Shown here: in pieces, positions 18,832 through 28,932 of the stretch | How positions within the stretch are numbered: position 1 is the stretch's first letter | Layout: each line of letters starts with the position of its first letter | Assembly: GCF_005869875.1 (NCBI RefSeq) | Contig: NZ_VAWG01000012.1 | Coordinates: 46,012-110,011, forward strand | Direction of reading: 5' to 3' | Length of the DNA: 64,000 nt | DNA from: Paenibacillus pinistramenti | Lineage (GTDB): Bacteria; Bacillota; Bacilli; Paenibacillales; Paenibacillaceae | The notes under the pieces: model-generated | Databases searched by the model: none | Told to the model about the DNA's origin: nothing | What the model saw: only the letters and a program-made list of their open reading frames with translations | Made by a program: the position numbers and the translations under genes

Positions 18832-20040
18832 TTAAGCCTGCTCCAGCTGATCCATCGGGCCAAAGAATTCATAATGGATGCGTTCTTCAGGCACCCCGAT
18901 CTTCTTCAGGGCTGCAAATACGGTGCGCATAAACGGCACAGGCCCACAGAAGTAGAAATCCGCCTTCGGATCGACAACCTCGCGAAGCCAGGCCTCATCC
19001 ACATACCCTTCTTTGTGGCAGCTCTCTCCGGCACCCGGAGTTTTGTAGACCACATAAGAAGTCATTTGCTCGTTAGCGGCGTCAAGGCTCTCAATGTGAT
19101 CCTTCATGGCATGGAAGCTGCCGCACTCGGATGCGTGAATATAAGTGACCTTGCGATTTGGCTGCTCTTTAAGCAGCGTCTCCAGCATGCTGACCATAGG
19201 TGTCAGGCCAACACCTCCGCTGAGGAGCACGACAGGGATATCCAGATTCATGTCCAGGACGAACGTTCCTGCAGGCGCAGTCACTTCAAGCACACTGCCC
19301 TCCTGCACCTCGTTATGAAGGTAACTGGAGACAACGCCGGCCGGTTTGCCTTCTGCTGCATCCTCCCGCTTGACCGAAATGCGGTAAACATCTCCGCCTG
19401 GAGCGGCAGACAAGCTGTAGTGACGGATATGCGTATAAGGAGAGCCTTCAGGCTGCACGCGGATCGTGAGGTATTGGCCCGGGATAAACGAAGCGATCTT
19501 GCCGCCGTCCTGAGGTCTCAAATAGAACGAAGTAATAACCTCGCTCTCCTTCACCTTCTTCTCTACGACAAAAGGACGATAGCCGTCCCAGCCGCCGGTA
19601 GCTTCCTCTGCTTCCTTGTACATGCCGGCTTCAATCCCGATAAATGCGTTCGCGATCTCACCGTAGGCCTGGCGCCAGGCTTCCATAATTTCAGGGGTTG
19701 CCGCATCACCCAGCACTTCTTTAATGGCAGCCAGCAGGTTCTCTCCAACGATCGGATAGTGCTCAGGCTTGATCTGCAGGGCACGGTGCTTCTCGGCGAT
19801 CTGTTTGACAGCCGGCAAAATATTTTCCAGACGATCAATATTGGCCGCAGCAGCATAAACGGCACCCGCGAGTGCGGTGGATTGTTTGCCCTGACGCTGA
19901 TTGGCCTGGTTGAAGATGTTCAGCAGCTCCGGATGGGCTTCGAACATTCTTTTATAGAAAACAGATGTGATGGTCTTGCCATGTACTTCTAATACAGGAA
20001 CTGTTGATTTTATAATGTCGATTGTTTCTTGATTCAGCAT
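18832..20040 (-). CDS. hmp: Flavohemoprotein, nitric oxide dioxygenase Hmp
   Basis: A 402-residue protein with an N-terminal globin domain (residues 1-140), a FAD-binding domain (about 150-255) and an NAD-binding domain (about 265-395). The haem-pocket residues Tyr29, Gln53 and proximal His85 are all present at the same numbers as in the well-studied enterobacterial enzyme. FAD contacts are seen in RHYSLS and the NAD site in LSGGVGLTPM. It converts NO and O2 to nitrate with NADH, in the cytoplasm. AGAAGGA gives the start at ATG 20040 (an in-frame GTG lies 8 codons earlier). An Fnr-like palindrome lies about 90 bp upstream. Confidence 0.95.
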   Translation of the reverse strand: MLNQETIDIIKSTVPVLEVHGKTITSVFYKRMFEAHPELLNIFNQANQRQGKQSTALAGAVYAAAANIDRLENILPAVKQIAEKHRALQIKPEHYPIVGENLLAAIKEVLGDAATPEIMEAWRQAYGEIANAFIGIEAGMYKEAEEATGGWDGYRPFVVEKKVKESEVITSFYLRPQDGGKIASFIPGQYLTIRVQPEGSPYTHIRHYSLSAAPGGDVYRISVKREDAAEGKPAGVVSSYLHNEVQEGSVLEVTAPAGTFVLDMNLDIPVVLLSGGVGLTPMVSMLETLLKEQPNRKVTYIHASECGSFHAMKDHIESLDAANEQMTSYVVYKTPGAGESCHKEGYVDEAWLREVVDPKADFYFCGPVPFMRTVFAALKKIGVPEERIHYEFFGPMDQLEQA

Positions 20041-20130
20041 GATTCGGTATCCTTCTTTCACCAATAGATTCGTATGATTTCGCTTTTTGTAACAACAAAA
20101 TCCATTCTAAAAGAAGTATTCCCGGCAATT

Positions 20131-20146
20131 TGTGATTTTAATCACT
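20131..20146 (-). promoter_or_regulatory. Fnr-like binding site upstream of hmp
   Basis: TGTGATTTTAATCACT fits the Bacillus Fnr/Crp-type palindrome TGTGA-N6-TCACA, with a single mismatch at the last base. It lies between the end of dapL and the hmp start, 91 bp before the hmp ATG. It would connect hmp to oxygen limitation. Confidence 0.5.
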
Positions 20147-20157
20147 GAAAAATCTTA

Positions 20158-21321
20158 TTATTCGACCTGTTCCGACTTCCAGGTGAAATAATCGGCAATC
20201 GTTGAAACCGCCAGCGCAATCGCCTCTTCCTTAGGCTCCAGCTTCGCATGATGCAGGCCGTACGGCGTATCAACGCCGAGCCAGAACATAAAGCCCGGGA
20301 TCTCCGCCAGAAAATAGCCGAAGTCCTCGCCGGTCATCGCCTCGGTGCACTCGTACAGCGTCACGCCTTCGCGCCCGTTCAGCCAGCCCATGAACTCCTG
20401 GGTCAGCTGCGCTTCATTGAACACCTGGCGGTAGTTGGCGCCGTAGTCGATCTCCGCCCGGCACTCAAAGCCGGTTTCGATGCCGGCGATCAGACTTTCG
20501 ATCCGGGATTTGATCTTCGTCATGGACTCCGCCGACAGGGTGCGGATCGTCCCTTCCAGGCGGGCGCGCTCCGCAATGATGTTCTGCTTCGTGCCGCCGT
20601 CGATCTTGCCGATCGTAATAACGGCTGAATCGAGCGGGTCAATGTTGCGGGAGATGATCGTCTGCAGCTGGCCGACCAGCTGGCAGGCCGCAACCACCAT
20701 GTCGTTCGCTTTGTGCGGATAAGCGGCATGACCGCCGGTGCCGGTCAGGTCGATGAACAGCTCCGACGTGTTCGCGAACAAAATGCCCGGACGCGTCGCA
20801 ATCGTGCCGACCGGATACTCCGGCGCTACATGCAGCGCCACGATCTGATCCGGTCTCCAGTCCGCCAGCTCTGCGCTCTCCAGCATCGGCTGCGCCCCGC
20901 CCGGCCCTTCCTCGGCCGGCTGGAAGATCACGATCAGATCATCGCTGATCGCATGCTCCGCCTCGGCAAAATAAGCGACGATCCCCAGCCCGATCGTCAT
21001 GTGCAGATCATGGCCGCAGGCATGCATGTAGCCCTTGTGCGCGGAGCGGAACGCGTACCCGGTCTCTTCTTCAATCGGCAGGCCGTCCATATCTGCGCGG
21101 TAGCCGAGTTTGCGGCGGGGCGCGGCGCCGGTGCCGGTGATTTTTACAAGAATGCCGGTTCTCCAGGTCCGGAGCTCCATGCGCTCCTGCGGCAGTCCCG
21201 CTAGAACATCAAGCAGATACTTCTGTGTCTTGAACTCCTCAAAGCCCGGCTCCGGAATCTGATGCAGATCGCGGCGGATGCCGATCAGCGCTTCTTCTTT
21301 GTCTTTGACCCATTGATTCAT
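20158..21321 (-). CDS. dapL: N-acetyldiaminopimelate deacetylase DapL (M20 family)
   Basis: A 387-residue M20 metallo-amidohydrolase. Metal-binding motifs are RADMDGLPI, the block [11 protein letters not shown] and PAEEGPGGA, with the last His in [10 protein letters not shown]. Its position directly downstream of dapH on the same strand indicates removal of the acetyl group from N-acetyl-LL-diaminopimelate, the final step of the acetylase branch, rather than general amino-acid deacylation. Ribosome site AGGAGGAAG lies just before ATG 21321. It is separated from dapH by 143 bp that contain a stable hairpin. Nothing in the motif set looks degraded. Confidence 0.85.
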   Translation of the reverse strand: MNQWVKDKEEALIGIRRDLHQIPEPGFEEFKTQKYLLDVLAGLPQERMELRTWRTGILVKITGTGAAPRRKLGYRADMDGLPIEEETGYAFRSAHKGYMHACGHDLHMTIGLGIVAYFAEAEHAISDDLIVIFQPAEEGPGGAQPMLESAELADWRPDQIVALHVAPEYPVGTIATRPGILFANTSELFIDLTGTGGHAAYPHKANDMVVAACQLVGQLQTIISRNIDPLDSAVITIGKIDGGTKQNIIAERARLEGTIRTLSAESMTKIKSRIESLIAGIETGFECRAEIDYGANYRQVFNEAQLTQEFMGWLNGREGVTLYECTEAMTGEDFGYFLAEIPGFMFWLGVDTPYGLHHAKLEPKEEAIALAVSTIADYFTWKSEQVE

Positions 21322-21350
21322 TTGCAGCTTCCTCCTGACTTGGATAAACG

Positions 21351-21379
21351 GAGAGCCCGGCGGGATACGCCGAGCTCTC
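21351..21379 (-). terminator. Hairpin between dapH and dapL
   Basis: Twelve-base-pair stem (GAGAGCCCGGCG with CGCCGAGCTCTC, one wobble pair) and a 5-nt loop. No clear T-run follows, so it may be an internal attenuator or mRNA-stability element within the dapH-dapL unit. Confidence 0.5.
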
Positions 21380-21464
21380 AGGCAGCTTTTGGGCTGATAT
21401 GAAACAGAAACAGAACACCGGTTCCAGCAGCTGGACTCCGGCTTCAGCAGCAGCTTTCGGCCGC

Positions 21465-22178
21465 TTACAGCGTGCGGAGCTCTGCCAGAATTTCCGTCTT
21501 GGACTTCGTCTTGTCGTCCACTTGTTTAATGACACGCGCCGGCGTTCCGGCAACTACCGTAAATGGAGGAACATCCTCAGTTACGACTGCGCCTGCAGCA
21601 ACAACCGCTCCTTCTCCGATCCGGACGCCTTCAAGCACAACCGCGTTAGCGCCGATCAGTACGTCGTCTTCCACGACAACAGGCTGTGCGGACGGCGGCT
21701 CGATAACGCCTGCAAGCACGGTGCCTGCACCGATGTGGCACATTTTGCCGACCTGCACGCGTCCGCCCAGAACAGCGCCCATGTCGATCATCGTGCCTTC
21801 GCCGATGGATACGCCGATGTTAATTACGGCGCCCATCATAATTACGGCGTTATCGCCGATGCTCACCATCTCACGGATGAATGCGCCCGGTTCAATGCGC
21901 GCGTTGATGTTCTTCAAGTCCAGCAGCGGAATTGCGGAGTTGCGGCGGTCATTTTCCACCACATAGTCTTCAATATCTGCCTTGCTGGCTTCAAGTACGC
22001 CTTGAATATCCGCCCAATCGCCAAAAATAACACCGCTCCCGCCGGTAACAAACGTCTTGACGTTCTCCCCGAACGATACGGCATCAAGATTTCCTTTGAC
22101 ATATACTTTAACCGGCGTTTTCTTCTTGCTGGTTTTGATCAGATTAATGACTTCCTGTGTGTTCATTTCAGTAGACAT
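21465..22178 (-). CDS. dapH: Tetrahydrodipicolinate N-acetyltransferase DapH
   Basis: A 237-residue acyltransferase with a helical N-terminal domain (about residues 1-80) and a left-handed beta-helix made of hexapeptide repeats (from about residue 90: [19 protein letters not shown], then [15 protein letters not shown] and later repeats). It uses acetyl-CoA to acetylate L-2,3,4,5-tetrahydrodipicolinate, the committed step of the acetylase branch of diaminopimelate and lysine synthesis. Length and order match DapH of Bacilli. AAAGGAG lies upstream of ATG 22178. It leads the operon with dapL. Confidence 0.92.
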   Translation of the reverse strand: MSTEMNTQEVINLIKTSKKKTPVKVYVKGNLDAVSFGENVKTFVTGGSGVIFGDWADIQGVLEASKADIEDYVVENDRRNSAIPLLDLKNINARIEPGAFIREMVSIGDNAVIMMGAVINIGVSIGEGTMIDMGAVLGGRVQVGKMCHIGAGTVLAGVIEPPSAQPVVVEDDVLIGANAVVLEGVRIGEGAVVAAGAVVTEDVPPFTVVAGTPARVIKQVDDKTKSKTEILAELRTL

Positions 22179-22252
22179 GAAATAACTGCAGCTCCTTTAC
22201 GGCCAATTTAGGGCGCCAGGCGGTCTGTCCGACCAGGCAAAAACTATTTCAT

Positions 22253-22280
22253 TTATAGCATAAAAGGGGGCTGTCCGCAA
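22253..22280 (-). promoter_or_regulatory. Candidate promoter of dapH-dapL
   Basis: On the minus strand TTGCGG, 16-bp spacer, TATAAA. The predicted leader is about 70 nt. No lysine riboswitch was recognised. Confidence 0.4.
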
Positions 22281-22305
22281 TTGAACCTGGCCGTTATCCT
22301 CGCAA

Positions 22306-24951
22306 TCACGGCTTCACTTTTCTCGATACCAGCCGGACCAGATCCAGCGTCAGGACGGGCAGATAAATATTCGCCGGATAGGCCAGATAGCGGGACTCCC
22401 AGTGCGGAGCGAATTTCTCCTTGTACTTGCGGAGCCCCTTAAAGCCGTACCAATGGCCGCCGTGCTGGAACACCAGACCGGCCAGCCGCTCCTCGCGCAG
22501 TGCCCGCTCCTTCTGCCCAACACGGGAGAGCGGCGCATTTCCAAGACTAAATCTCTCGTAACCGCTGTCCTTCGCCCATTCCAGCAGCCGGGTGAACAGG
22601 TAATCCATCGTACCGTTCGGCGCATGAGGCGTATGACGCATCAGATCAATGGATACCGTCTTCCCGCCGTCGTATGCAGGGGCAAGTGAGGCGAAGGCAG
22701 TCACGCGCCCGCCGCCGTCCTTGAGCAGGCCGATCGGGGACTGCTGCATATACGCAGGATCGAACCAGCCCAGCGAAAAACCTTTCTCCTGACGGCCCTT
22801 CAGCCACGCCATGGAAACCGCCCGCAGCTCCTCCAGCAGCGGCCCGCTGTGCGGCGGGGAGACGACTTCGAAGGTATAGCCTTCCCGGTCAAAGCGGTTC
22901 TTGATGCTGCGCAGATCGGCGTGCTTCTTGCCGGCAAGAGTGAATGCGTTCAAAGGAATCAGCGCCTCTTCTCCCAGCTTGAAGAACCGGCAGCCGTTCT
23001 CATGGTAGATCGGCAGATACTCCGGCGTAACCTGATAGAACACGACCAGCATGCCGTACAGGTCGGCGAAGCGCTGGAATTCGGCGATGCCGGCCGATAC
23101 CAGCTCCATTTGTCCAAGAGGGTCTCCAAGCACCACCAGCTTATCCCGCACTTTGGCGTAAGGGAACAGCACCCTGCCCTCCTGCGCCCAGTAGAAGCTC
23201 TTGTCGCCCGCAAACAGCATATGGGTCAGCAGGTTCCCGCTGTTCTCCTGCAGGAAAGCCTGAACGCGGGCCAGCTCTTCGGGCGTGGCCCTGTTGGCCG
23301 GCAGCCGCCCCGGGCGAAGCGAGAAGATCAGGATGAGCAGAAGCCAGGCCCCGGCCAAGCCTACAACGGTATTAACCGCATAGGCCCGTGCGGTCATCCG
23401 GCCGATCAGCGGCTCCTTCAGATGCAAATGGCGGAAGAAGCCATTGTGGATGTGGCTGCCCAGCCAGTAATAAATAAACGCCAGCACCAGAGTGATCGCC
23501 AGCCACAGCACGACCGACCGGCGGATGACCGGCGTGCCAGCCCGGTAGAACCGGTCCCGCGATATCCAGAGCATCAGCGCGACCAGCAGCAGAAAGACCG
23601 CTTCTTCATAATCAAAAGCCTTCGTGAACGTAAATACCGCACCGGCTAAGAGCATGATCCTCGTCCAGACATAAGCCTGCCGGACTCTCAGAGTGATTCC
23701 GCGTGAAAGTATCACCAGCGCAAAGCCGATGATAACGGACAGCTGGTGGGACAGATGCATGACCGGCATTGTGAGAAGGTCCTCGGTCAGCCGGATGCGG
23801 TACAGCAGGCCCGGCGTAGCTGCAGACAGCAGCAGAACCAGCCCGCTGAGCAGGACCAGCTTGCCAAGCGCCCACACGCCGAGGTCACTGAGGAACCGGA
23901 ACTGCCCCGGCCACCCCCACAGCTTCTGCCAGTAAGTCAGCGGAACCTCGAGCAGCTGCCGTTCTTCCTCTTCGCCCGGCTTCCGCCCGCCGAAGCCAAG
24001 CTCCAGAATCGCCAGGATCAAGCCGATGCACCAAGGAATGATGTAATAGAAGAACCGGAACAGGACGATGACAGCGAGGGCCCGCTCCGCCGGAAAGCCC
24101 ATATGCTTCAGGCCGAGCAGAACCGTAAGGTCAAAGGCGCCGACCCCGCCCGGAGCCATGCTGAGAATGCCGCCTACCGCTGCAACCGTGTACATGCCGA
24201 GCAGCTCCCGCCAGCCCACGCCGCCGTCCAGCACATGATTAGCAATCAGGGAGAAGGTCAGGCCCGCAAACAGCCATTCAACAAAAGAAGCTCCGACGGC
24301 TTCCAAGATCGTCCGCCAGGGAAACAGCTCCTTCCCCTGCTTATGGAACCATTTGGCGAACAGCCTTGTCCGCTGCAGCGCTATAAAGAGCGGCAGATAA
24401 AGCGCAATGGCCCAGACGGCCAGGTTCATCCAGCGGTGCTCGTGCAGCAGCGTTTTGGCCTGAAACACGCCGAAGATTTCGAGCCAGGCCATAACGGACA
24501 GGCCGTTCAGCACCACCGGCGACAGGAAGACCGCCGCCGCGGTGATGGAGGAGGCCGGTACACCGCTTTTCTTATACAGCAGTGCTCTTACCCCAGCCCC
24601 GGTCAACCCGGCAAAGCCGAGCAGATTGTTAAAGGTGTTGGCGATCCAGGAATAGCGGAACGTCCTGCCGGGGCTAACCCGGAAGCGGAACTGCCGTCTG
24701 ATCACAAAATCATAACAGGACATCACCGCTACGGCGGCGAGCGCCAGAACAAAAATTTCGGCAATCGCGCCTGCCGGAATTCTCCGCAGCTCTGCCAGCA
24801 TCACGCCAAGGCGGACCTTCTTCAGCTCATGCTGTCCGGCCCAAATGACCAGGCCAAAGATTACGACCGGAATCAGAATCCGGACGGCCTTGGTCTTCAA
24901 GGCGGCAATGAGCAGCCGGACAAGGCGGAGACGGGCCAGTTTCTCTTTCAC
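22306..24951 (-). CDS. mprF: Phosphatidylglycerol lysyltransferase/flippase MprF
   Basis: An 881-residue two-domain membrane protein. The first roughly 520 residues hold about a dozen membrane helices (flippase part, with the NTFNNLLGFAGLTGAGVR block). The C-terminal 330 residues are the cytosolic DUF2156-type synthase (for example VLGDPLG and KNRFDREGYTF). It adds lysine from Lys-tRNA to phosphatidylglycerol and moves the product to the outer leaflet, lowering the negative surface charge and giving resistance to cationic peptides. GTG start at 24951 follows AAGGAAG. Unusually it lies only 17 bp after potD and so probably belongs to the polyamine transporter operon. Confidence 0.95.
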   Translation of the reverse strand: MKEKLARLRLVRLLIAALKTKAVRILIPVVIFGLVIWAGQHELKKVRLGVMLAELRRIPAGAIAEIFVLALAAVAVMSCYDFVIRRQFRFRVSPGRTFRYSWIANTFNNLLGFAGLTGAGVRALLYKKSGVPASSITAAAVFLSPVVLNGLSVMAWLEIFGVFQAKTLLHEHRWMNLAVWAIALYLPLFIALQRTRLFAKWFHKQGKELFPWRTILEAVGASFVEWLFAGLTFSLIANHVLDGGVGWRELLGMYTVAAVGGILSMAPGGVGAFDLTVLLGLKHMGFPAERALAVIVLFRFFYYIIPWCIGLILAILELGFGGRKPGEEEERQLLEVPLTYWQKLWGWPGQFRFLSDLGVWALGKLVLLSGLVLLLSAATPGLLYRIRLTEDLLTMPVMHLSHQLSVIIGFALVILSRGITLRVRQAYVWTRIMLLAGAVFTFTKAFDYEEAVFLLLVALMLWISRDRFYRAGTPVIRRSVVLWLAITLVLAFIYYWLGSHIHNGFFRHLHLKEPLIGRMTARAYAVNTVVGLAGAWLLLILIFSLRPGRLPANRATPEELARVQAFLQENSGNLLTHMLFAGDKSFYWAQEGRVLFPYAKVRDKLVVLGDPLGQMELVSAGIAEFQRFADLYGMLVVFYQVTPEYLPIYHENGCRFFKLGEEALIPLNAFTLAGKKHADLRSIKNRFDREGYTFEVVSPPHSGPLLEELRAVSMAWLKGRQEKGFSLGWFDPAYMQQSPIGLLKDGGGRVTAFASLAPAYDGGKTVSIDLMRHTPHAPNGTMDYLFTRLLEWAKDSGYERFSLGNAPLSRVGQKERALREERLAGLVFQHGGHWYGFKGLRKYKEKFAPHWESRYLAYPANIYLPVLTLDLVRLVSRKVKP

Positions 24952-24968
24952 CCTATTCTTCCTTTCTG

Positions 24969-26042
24969 TTACCCTTTATGCATCTTGAACTCCAGGAACA
25001 GCTCGTTGTAATGGCCGAGCATCCGTTTGCCGAGGTTCTTGTATACCTCGAGGTGGCTGGTTACTTCCGCTGAAGGATAGAAGCGGGTATCTCCCGAAAT
25101 GTCCTCCGGCAGCAGCTTCAGCGCCTCCTGGTTCGGCGTCGCATAGCCGACATATTCCGCGTTCTGGGCGGCTACGTCCGGCTCCAGCATGAAGTTGATG
25201 AACTTATGCGCGCCGTCCAGGTTCTTCGCCGTCTTTGGAATGACCATGTTGTCAAACCACAGGTTCGAGCCTTCCTGCGGAACGACATAGTCCAGCGTAT
25301 CGTTCTCGTCCATAATCTCCGCAGCATCGCCGGAGAAGACCACGCCCGCGGCGGCTTCGCCGTTCGCGAGCAGCATCTTGATCTCGTCGCCCACGACCGC
25401 CTTCACGTTCGGAGACAGCTTCTCCAGCTTGCGCAGCGCTTCCTGCAGATGGTCTTCATTCGTCTCATTCAGGGAATAGCCGAGGCTGTTCAGCGACATC
25501 CCCATAATTTCACGCGCGCCGTCGGTCAGCAGCACGTTATTTTTCAGCTTCGCGTTCCAGAGATCGTTCCAGCTCTTGAATTCGATGCCCTGCGCCAGCT
25601 CAGGGTTGTAAATAATGCCGACCGTCCCCCAGAAATAAGGGACCGAATATTTATTGTCCGGATCGAAGTCAAGGTTCAGAAACCGCGGGTCGATTTTGGA
25701 CAAATTCGGGATTTTGCTGTGGTCGATCGGCAGAAGGAGGTTCTCCTCCTTCATCTTGTCAATGGCATAGTCGGAAGGCACCGCAATATCAAATGTGGTC
25801 CCGCCCTGCTCGATCTTGGTGAGCATGGCTTCGTTGGAATCGAATGTTTGATAGATGACGGTGATTCCGGTTTCTTGCTCAAACCTTGTAATCAGGTCCG
25901 GGTCGATATAATCGCCCCAGTTATAGATCGTGAGCGTGTTGGAACCTGAATAGCCCTGGCTGGAATTCAGCTTCGCCGCAAGAGCCATCAGACCAAACGC
26001 AACGACCAGCACGACTGCAAATATGCGCACCAGCTGCTTCAT
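24969..26042 (-). CDS. potD: Spermidine/putrescine ABC transporter, binding protein PotD
   Basis: A 357-residue periplasmic-type binding protein, membrane-linked here by an uncleaved N-terminal helix or signal peptide (IFAVVLVVAFGLMALAA); no lipobox Cys is seen. The mature part begins with the PotD signature LTIYNWGDYIDPDLI and contains FDIAVPSDY and GTVGIIYNPE. It captures polyamines for PotBC. Its ATG overlaps the end of potC by 4 nt, showing tight coupling. The lack of a lipobox is a small oddity, because most Gram-positive relatives are lipoproteins. Confidence 0.92.
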   Translation of the reverse strand: MKQLVRIFAVVLVVAFGLMALAAKLNSSQGYSGSNTLTIYNWGDYIDPDLITRFEQETGITVIYQTFDSNEAMLTKIEQGGTTFDIAVPSDYAIDKMKEENLLLPIDHSKIPNLSKIDPRFLNLDFDPDNKYSVPYFWGTVGIIYNPELAQGIEFKSWNDLWNAKLKNNVLLTDGAREIMGMSLNSLGYSLNETNEDHLQEALRKLEKLSPNVKAVVGDEIKMLLANGEAAAGVVFSGDAAEIMDENDTLDYVVPQEGSNLWFDNMVIPKTAKNLDGAHKFINFMLEPDVAAQNAEYVGYATPNQEALKLLPEDISGDTRFYPSAEVTSHLEVYKNLGKRMLGHYNELFLEFKMHKG

Positions 26043-26860
26043 CTAGGCACCCCCAGTCCTGCCGCAGGCTCCTTGCCGCGCTTACGGGCGCTTCCTCTGG
26101 ACACAAAGTAATAGCCCACCACAAGAATCACGGTCAGCAGGAAGATCAGCGTGGACAGCGCATTGATCGAAAGAGATACGCCCGCCCGCGCCCGCGAATA
26201 AATTTCAACGGAGAGCGTAGAGTACCCGCTGCCTGTAACAAAGAAGGTCACTGCGAAATCGTCCAAGGAGTACGTCAGCGCCATAAAGAAGCCGGACAGG
26301 ATCGCCGGACTGATAAACGGCAGAATGACCTTCATCAGCACGTCGCGGCGGCTTGCGCCTAGGTCGCGCGCGGCATCGACCAGCGTCGGGCTCATCTCCT
26401 GCAGGCGCGGCAGAATCATCAGCACGGCAATCGGCACGCTGAACGCGATGTGCGACAGCAGCACGGACGTAAAGCCCAGCTTGATGCCCGCAATCGTGAA
26501 CAGAATCAGGAACGAAGCGCCGATGATGACGTCCGGACTGACGATCAGCACGTTGTTGAGAGACAGGATCGTATTTTTCACCCGTTTCCGCCGGATCCGG
26601 TCAATTGCCAGCGCCCCGATGATGCCGATAATCGTAGCGATCGCGGACGACAACAGCGCAATCACCAGCGTGTTAATCACAATAATAATCAGACGGGTGT
26701 CGTGGAACACCTCGGAATACCATTCCAGCGTAAACCCTTCAAAGCCGTGCATATTGCCCCCGCTGTTGAAGGAGTAGTACATCAAATAGAAGATTGGCGC
26801 ATACAGCACCACAAACACGATAAACAGATAAACCTTGCCGAGCCTGTTCTTTTCGCTCAT
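26039..26860 (-). CDS. potC: Spermidine/putrescine ABC transporter permease PotC
   Basis: A 273-residue membrane protein with six predicted helices. The first is YLFIVFVVLYAPIFYLMYYS near the N-terminus, and the ATPase-contacting EAA loop reads VDAARDLGASRRDVLMKVILP. The motif SLDDFAVTFFVTG late in the protein is characteristic of PotC. It forms the polyamine channel with PotB. Both ends overlap the neighbouring pot genes by 4 nt (ATGA), so the operon is translated as a coupled unit. Confidence 0.93.
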   Translation of the reverse strand: MSEKNRLGKVYLFIVFVVLYAPIFYLMYYSFNSGGNMHGFEGFTLEWYSEVFHDTRLIIIVINTLVIALLSSAIATIIGIIGALAIDRIRRKRVKNTILSLNNVLIVSPDVIIGASFLILFTIAGIKLGFTSVLLSHIAFSVPIAVLMILPRLQEMSPTLVDAARDLGASRRDVLMKVILPFISPAILSGFFMALTYSLDDFAVTFFVTGSGYSTLSVEIYSRARAGVSLSINALSTLIFLLTVILVVGYYFVSRGSARKRGKEPAAGLGVPR

Positions 26861-27660
26861 TTGCGCACCTCTCTTCCGCTGCCGAATATCGGCATCAGCA
26901 CCGCCATAATCAGGATCAGGAAGACGGCTACCGTCGAGCCCATGCCCCAGTCCTGCGTGACAAGAAAATGCTGCTCAATCGCCGTGCCGAGCGTAATGAC
27001 TTTATTGCCGGCGATCAGGCGGGTCAGCATAAAGAGGGACAAAGCCGGGATAAACACGGCCATGCAGCCGGAACGGACACCCGAAAGCGTCAGCGGAAAA
27101 ATAACCCGCCGCAGCGTAACAAAGCTCGACGCGCCCAGATCACGGGAAGCCGCAATCAGCGTCGGATTGATGTCCTCCAGCGCATTGTAGATCGGCATGA
27201 TCATAAACGGTATAAAGATGTAGACCGATACGAACACAAAGCTGAAGTCATTGAACAGAATCTGATGTCCGCCAAGCCCCATCGCCTTAAACAGCGAGTT
27301 CACCGGCCCGTATGTACCAAAAATGCCGATAAACGCATAAGCCTTCAGCAGCAGGTTGATCCATGTCGGCAAAATAATGAGCAGCAGCCACAGCTGCTTA
27401 TGCTTGGTCCGGGTCAGCGCATAGGCCGCCGGATAAGCTACCAATAGTGAGAAGAGCGTGATCAGCAGCGCATACCAGAACGAGCTCAATGTCATCCGCA
27501 AATAAACAGGCGTGAAGAAATTCGCATAATTGGAAAAGGTAAAATGACCCTCGATATCAAACAGCGAGTAATACGCGACCAGAACCACCGGCAGGGCGAC
27601 AAACAGCACCATCCACAGATAATAAGGGATGAGATACAATCCGCGCGAGCTACGTGACAT
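26857..27660 (-). CDS. potB: Spermidine/putrescine ABC transporter permease PotB
   Basis: A 267-residue permease with six helices and the EAA loop [22 protein letters not shown] start it at ATG 27660 ([14 protein letters not shown]), 8 nt after GAGGT inside the end of potA. The frame extends 19 codons further upstream, but that segment ([12 protein letters not shown]) would overlap potA by 67 nt and lacks a ribosome site. It overlaps potA by 11 nt and potC by 4 nt. Confidence 0.93.
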   Translation of the reverse strand: MSRSSRGLYLIPYYLWMVLFVALPVVLVAYYSLFDIEGHFTFSNYANFFTPVYLRMTLSSFWYALLITLFSLLVAYPAAYALTRTKHKQLWLLLIILPTWINLLLKAYAFIGIFGTYGPVNSLFKAMGLGGHQILFNDFSFVFVSVYIFIPFMIMPIYNALEDINPTLIAASRDLGASSFVTLRRVIFPLTLSGVRSGCMAVFIPALSLFMLTRLIAGNKVITLGTAIEQHFLVTQDWGMGSTVAVFLILIMAVLMPIFGSGREVRK

Positions 27661-28756
27661 GGCCGGATACCTCATACGATTCCAGACGTTTGTCGAATTC
27701 CTCTTCCGTTTCGCCAAATCTCATAACATGAATTGCTTCCGGTTCAAACTGCAGGCCGATCATGCTGCCCGGCTCCGCCCGTTTGGTGGAATGCACGAGC
27801 CACTCCTGACCGGATTCGTCGTAGCAGCTGATTTCGTAGTGCACGCCGCGGAACAGCTGTGTATCCACCTTCACCCGCAGTTTGCCCTGCTCCAGTGACG
27901 TGATCTCCAGGTCCTCCGGACGGATGACGATCTCCACATTTTCGTTGGGGCGCAAGCCCTGGTCCACGCACTCAAAGCGCCGGCCGTTAAATTCAACAAG
28001 ATAATCCTCAATCATAACTGCAGGCACAATGTTCGATTCCCCGACAAAATCGGCTACAAACCGGTTGATCGGCTCGTCATAAATATCGTTCGGCGTGCCG
28101 CTCTGCTGGATAATGCCTTCGTTCATGACAAAAATTTCGTCCGACATCGCCAGCGCTTCCTCCTGGTCATGCGTAACGAAGATAAATGTGATGCCCAGCC
28201 GCTGCTGCAGCTCGCGCAGGACGTACTGCATTTCCGTTCTGAGCTTCAAATCGAGTGCGGATAAAGGCTCGTCCAGGAGCAGCACCTGCGGTTCATTTAC
28301 GATGGCGCGCGCAATCGCGACACGCTGCCGCTGACCGCCGGACATCTCCGTAATCTGCCGTTTCTCGTAGCCCTCCAGGTTGACGAGGCGCAGCGCTTCG
28401 CTGACCTTCTTGGCAATAACGTCGTTCTTCATCTTCTTGATGCGCAGCCCGAAAGCCACGTTCTCGTATACGTTCAAATGCGGGAACAAGGCATAGTCCT
28501 GAAAAACCGTGTTCACCTGCCGCTCATTCGGCGGAATTCGGTTGATTAAAGCCCCATTCATAAAAATCGAGCCCTGCGAAGGCTCAATGAACCCCGCGAT
28601 CAGACGGAGAATCGTCGTTTTGCCGCAGCCCGAAGGCCCCAGCAGCGTATAAAATTTGCCCCGTTCGATTTCAAAGCTTACTTCCTTCAGCACGGGTTCA
28701 TCATCATCGTATTGCTTGCTCACCCGTTCGAAGCGGATAATGGCGTTCTCTCCCAT
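27650..28756 (-). CDS. potA: Spermidine/putrescine ABC transporter ATPase PotA
   Basis: A 368-residue ATPase. The nucleotide-binding domain has Walker [11 protein letters not shown]-loop FQDYALFPH, signature MSGGQRQR, Walker [11 protein letters not shown] and H-loop FVTHDQEEA. The C-terminal third is a TOBE-type regulatory domain (VIRPEDLEI). It powers polyamine uptake by PotBCD. ATG 28756 follows AAGGAGG at 5 nt and is preferred over the in-frame start nine codons upstream. It heads the potABCD-mprF operon and is divergent from pepT. Confidence 0.94.
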   Translation of the reverse strand: MGENAIIRFERVSKQYDDDEPVLKEVSFEIERGKFYTLLGPSGCGKTTILRLIAGFIEPSQGSIFMNGALINRIPPNERQVNTVFQDYALFPHLNVYENVAFGLRIKKMKNDVIAKKVSEALRLVNLEGYEKRQITEMSGGQRQRVAIARAIVNEPQVLLLDEPLSALDLKLRTEMQYVLRELQQRLGITFIFVTHDQEEALAMSDEIFVMNEGIIQQSGTPNDIYDEPINRFVADFVGESNIVPAVMIEDYLVEFNGRRFECVDQGLRPNENVEIVIRPEDLEITSLEQGKLRVKVDTQLFRGVHYEISCYDESGQEWLVHSTKRAEPGSMIGLQFEPEAIHVMRFGETEEEFDKRLESYEVSGHVT

Positions 28757-28932
28757 AACAGCCTCCTTTGTCAACTTGATCATTTCTATATTTTACCCAA
28801 CATTCGCCAGGAAAGATACAGCATTATACAGGCTTCGACCCGGCTGCAGCAGTGCAGAACCTGCTTCTTTGCTAAATGCAATTATAAGCGCAATAATAGA
28901 AGATATTCAGGTTTCGAAGGGAGCTGTCTCGC

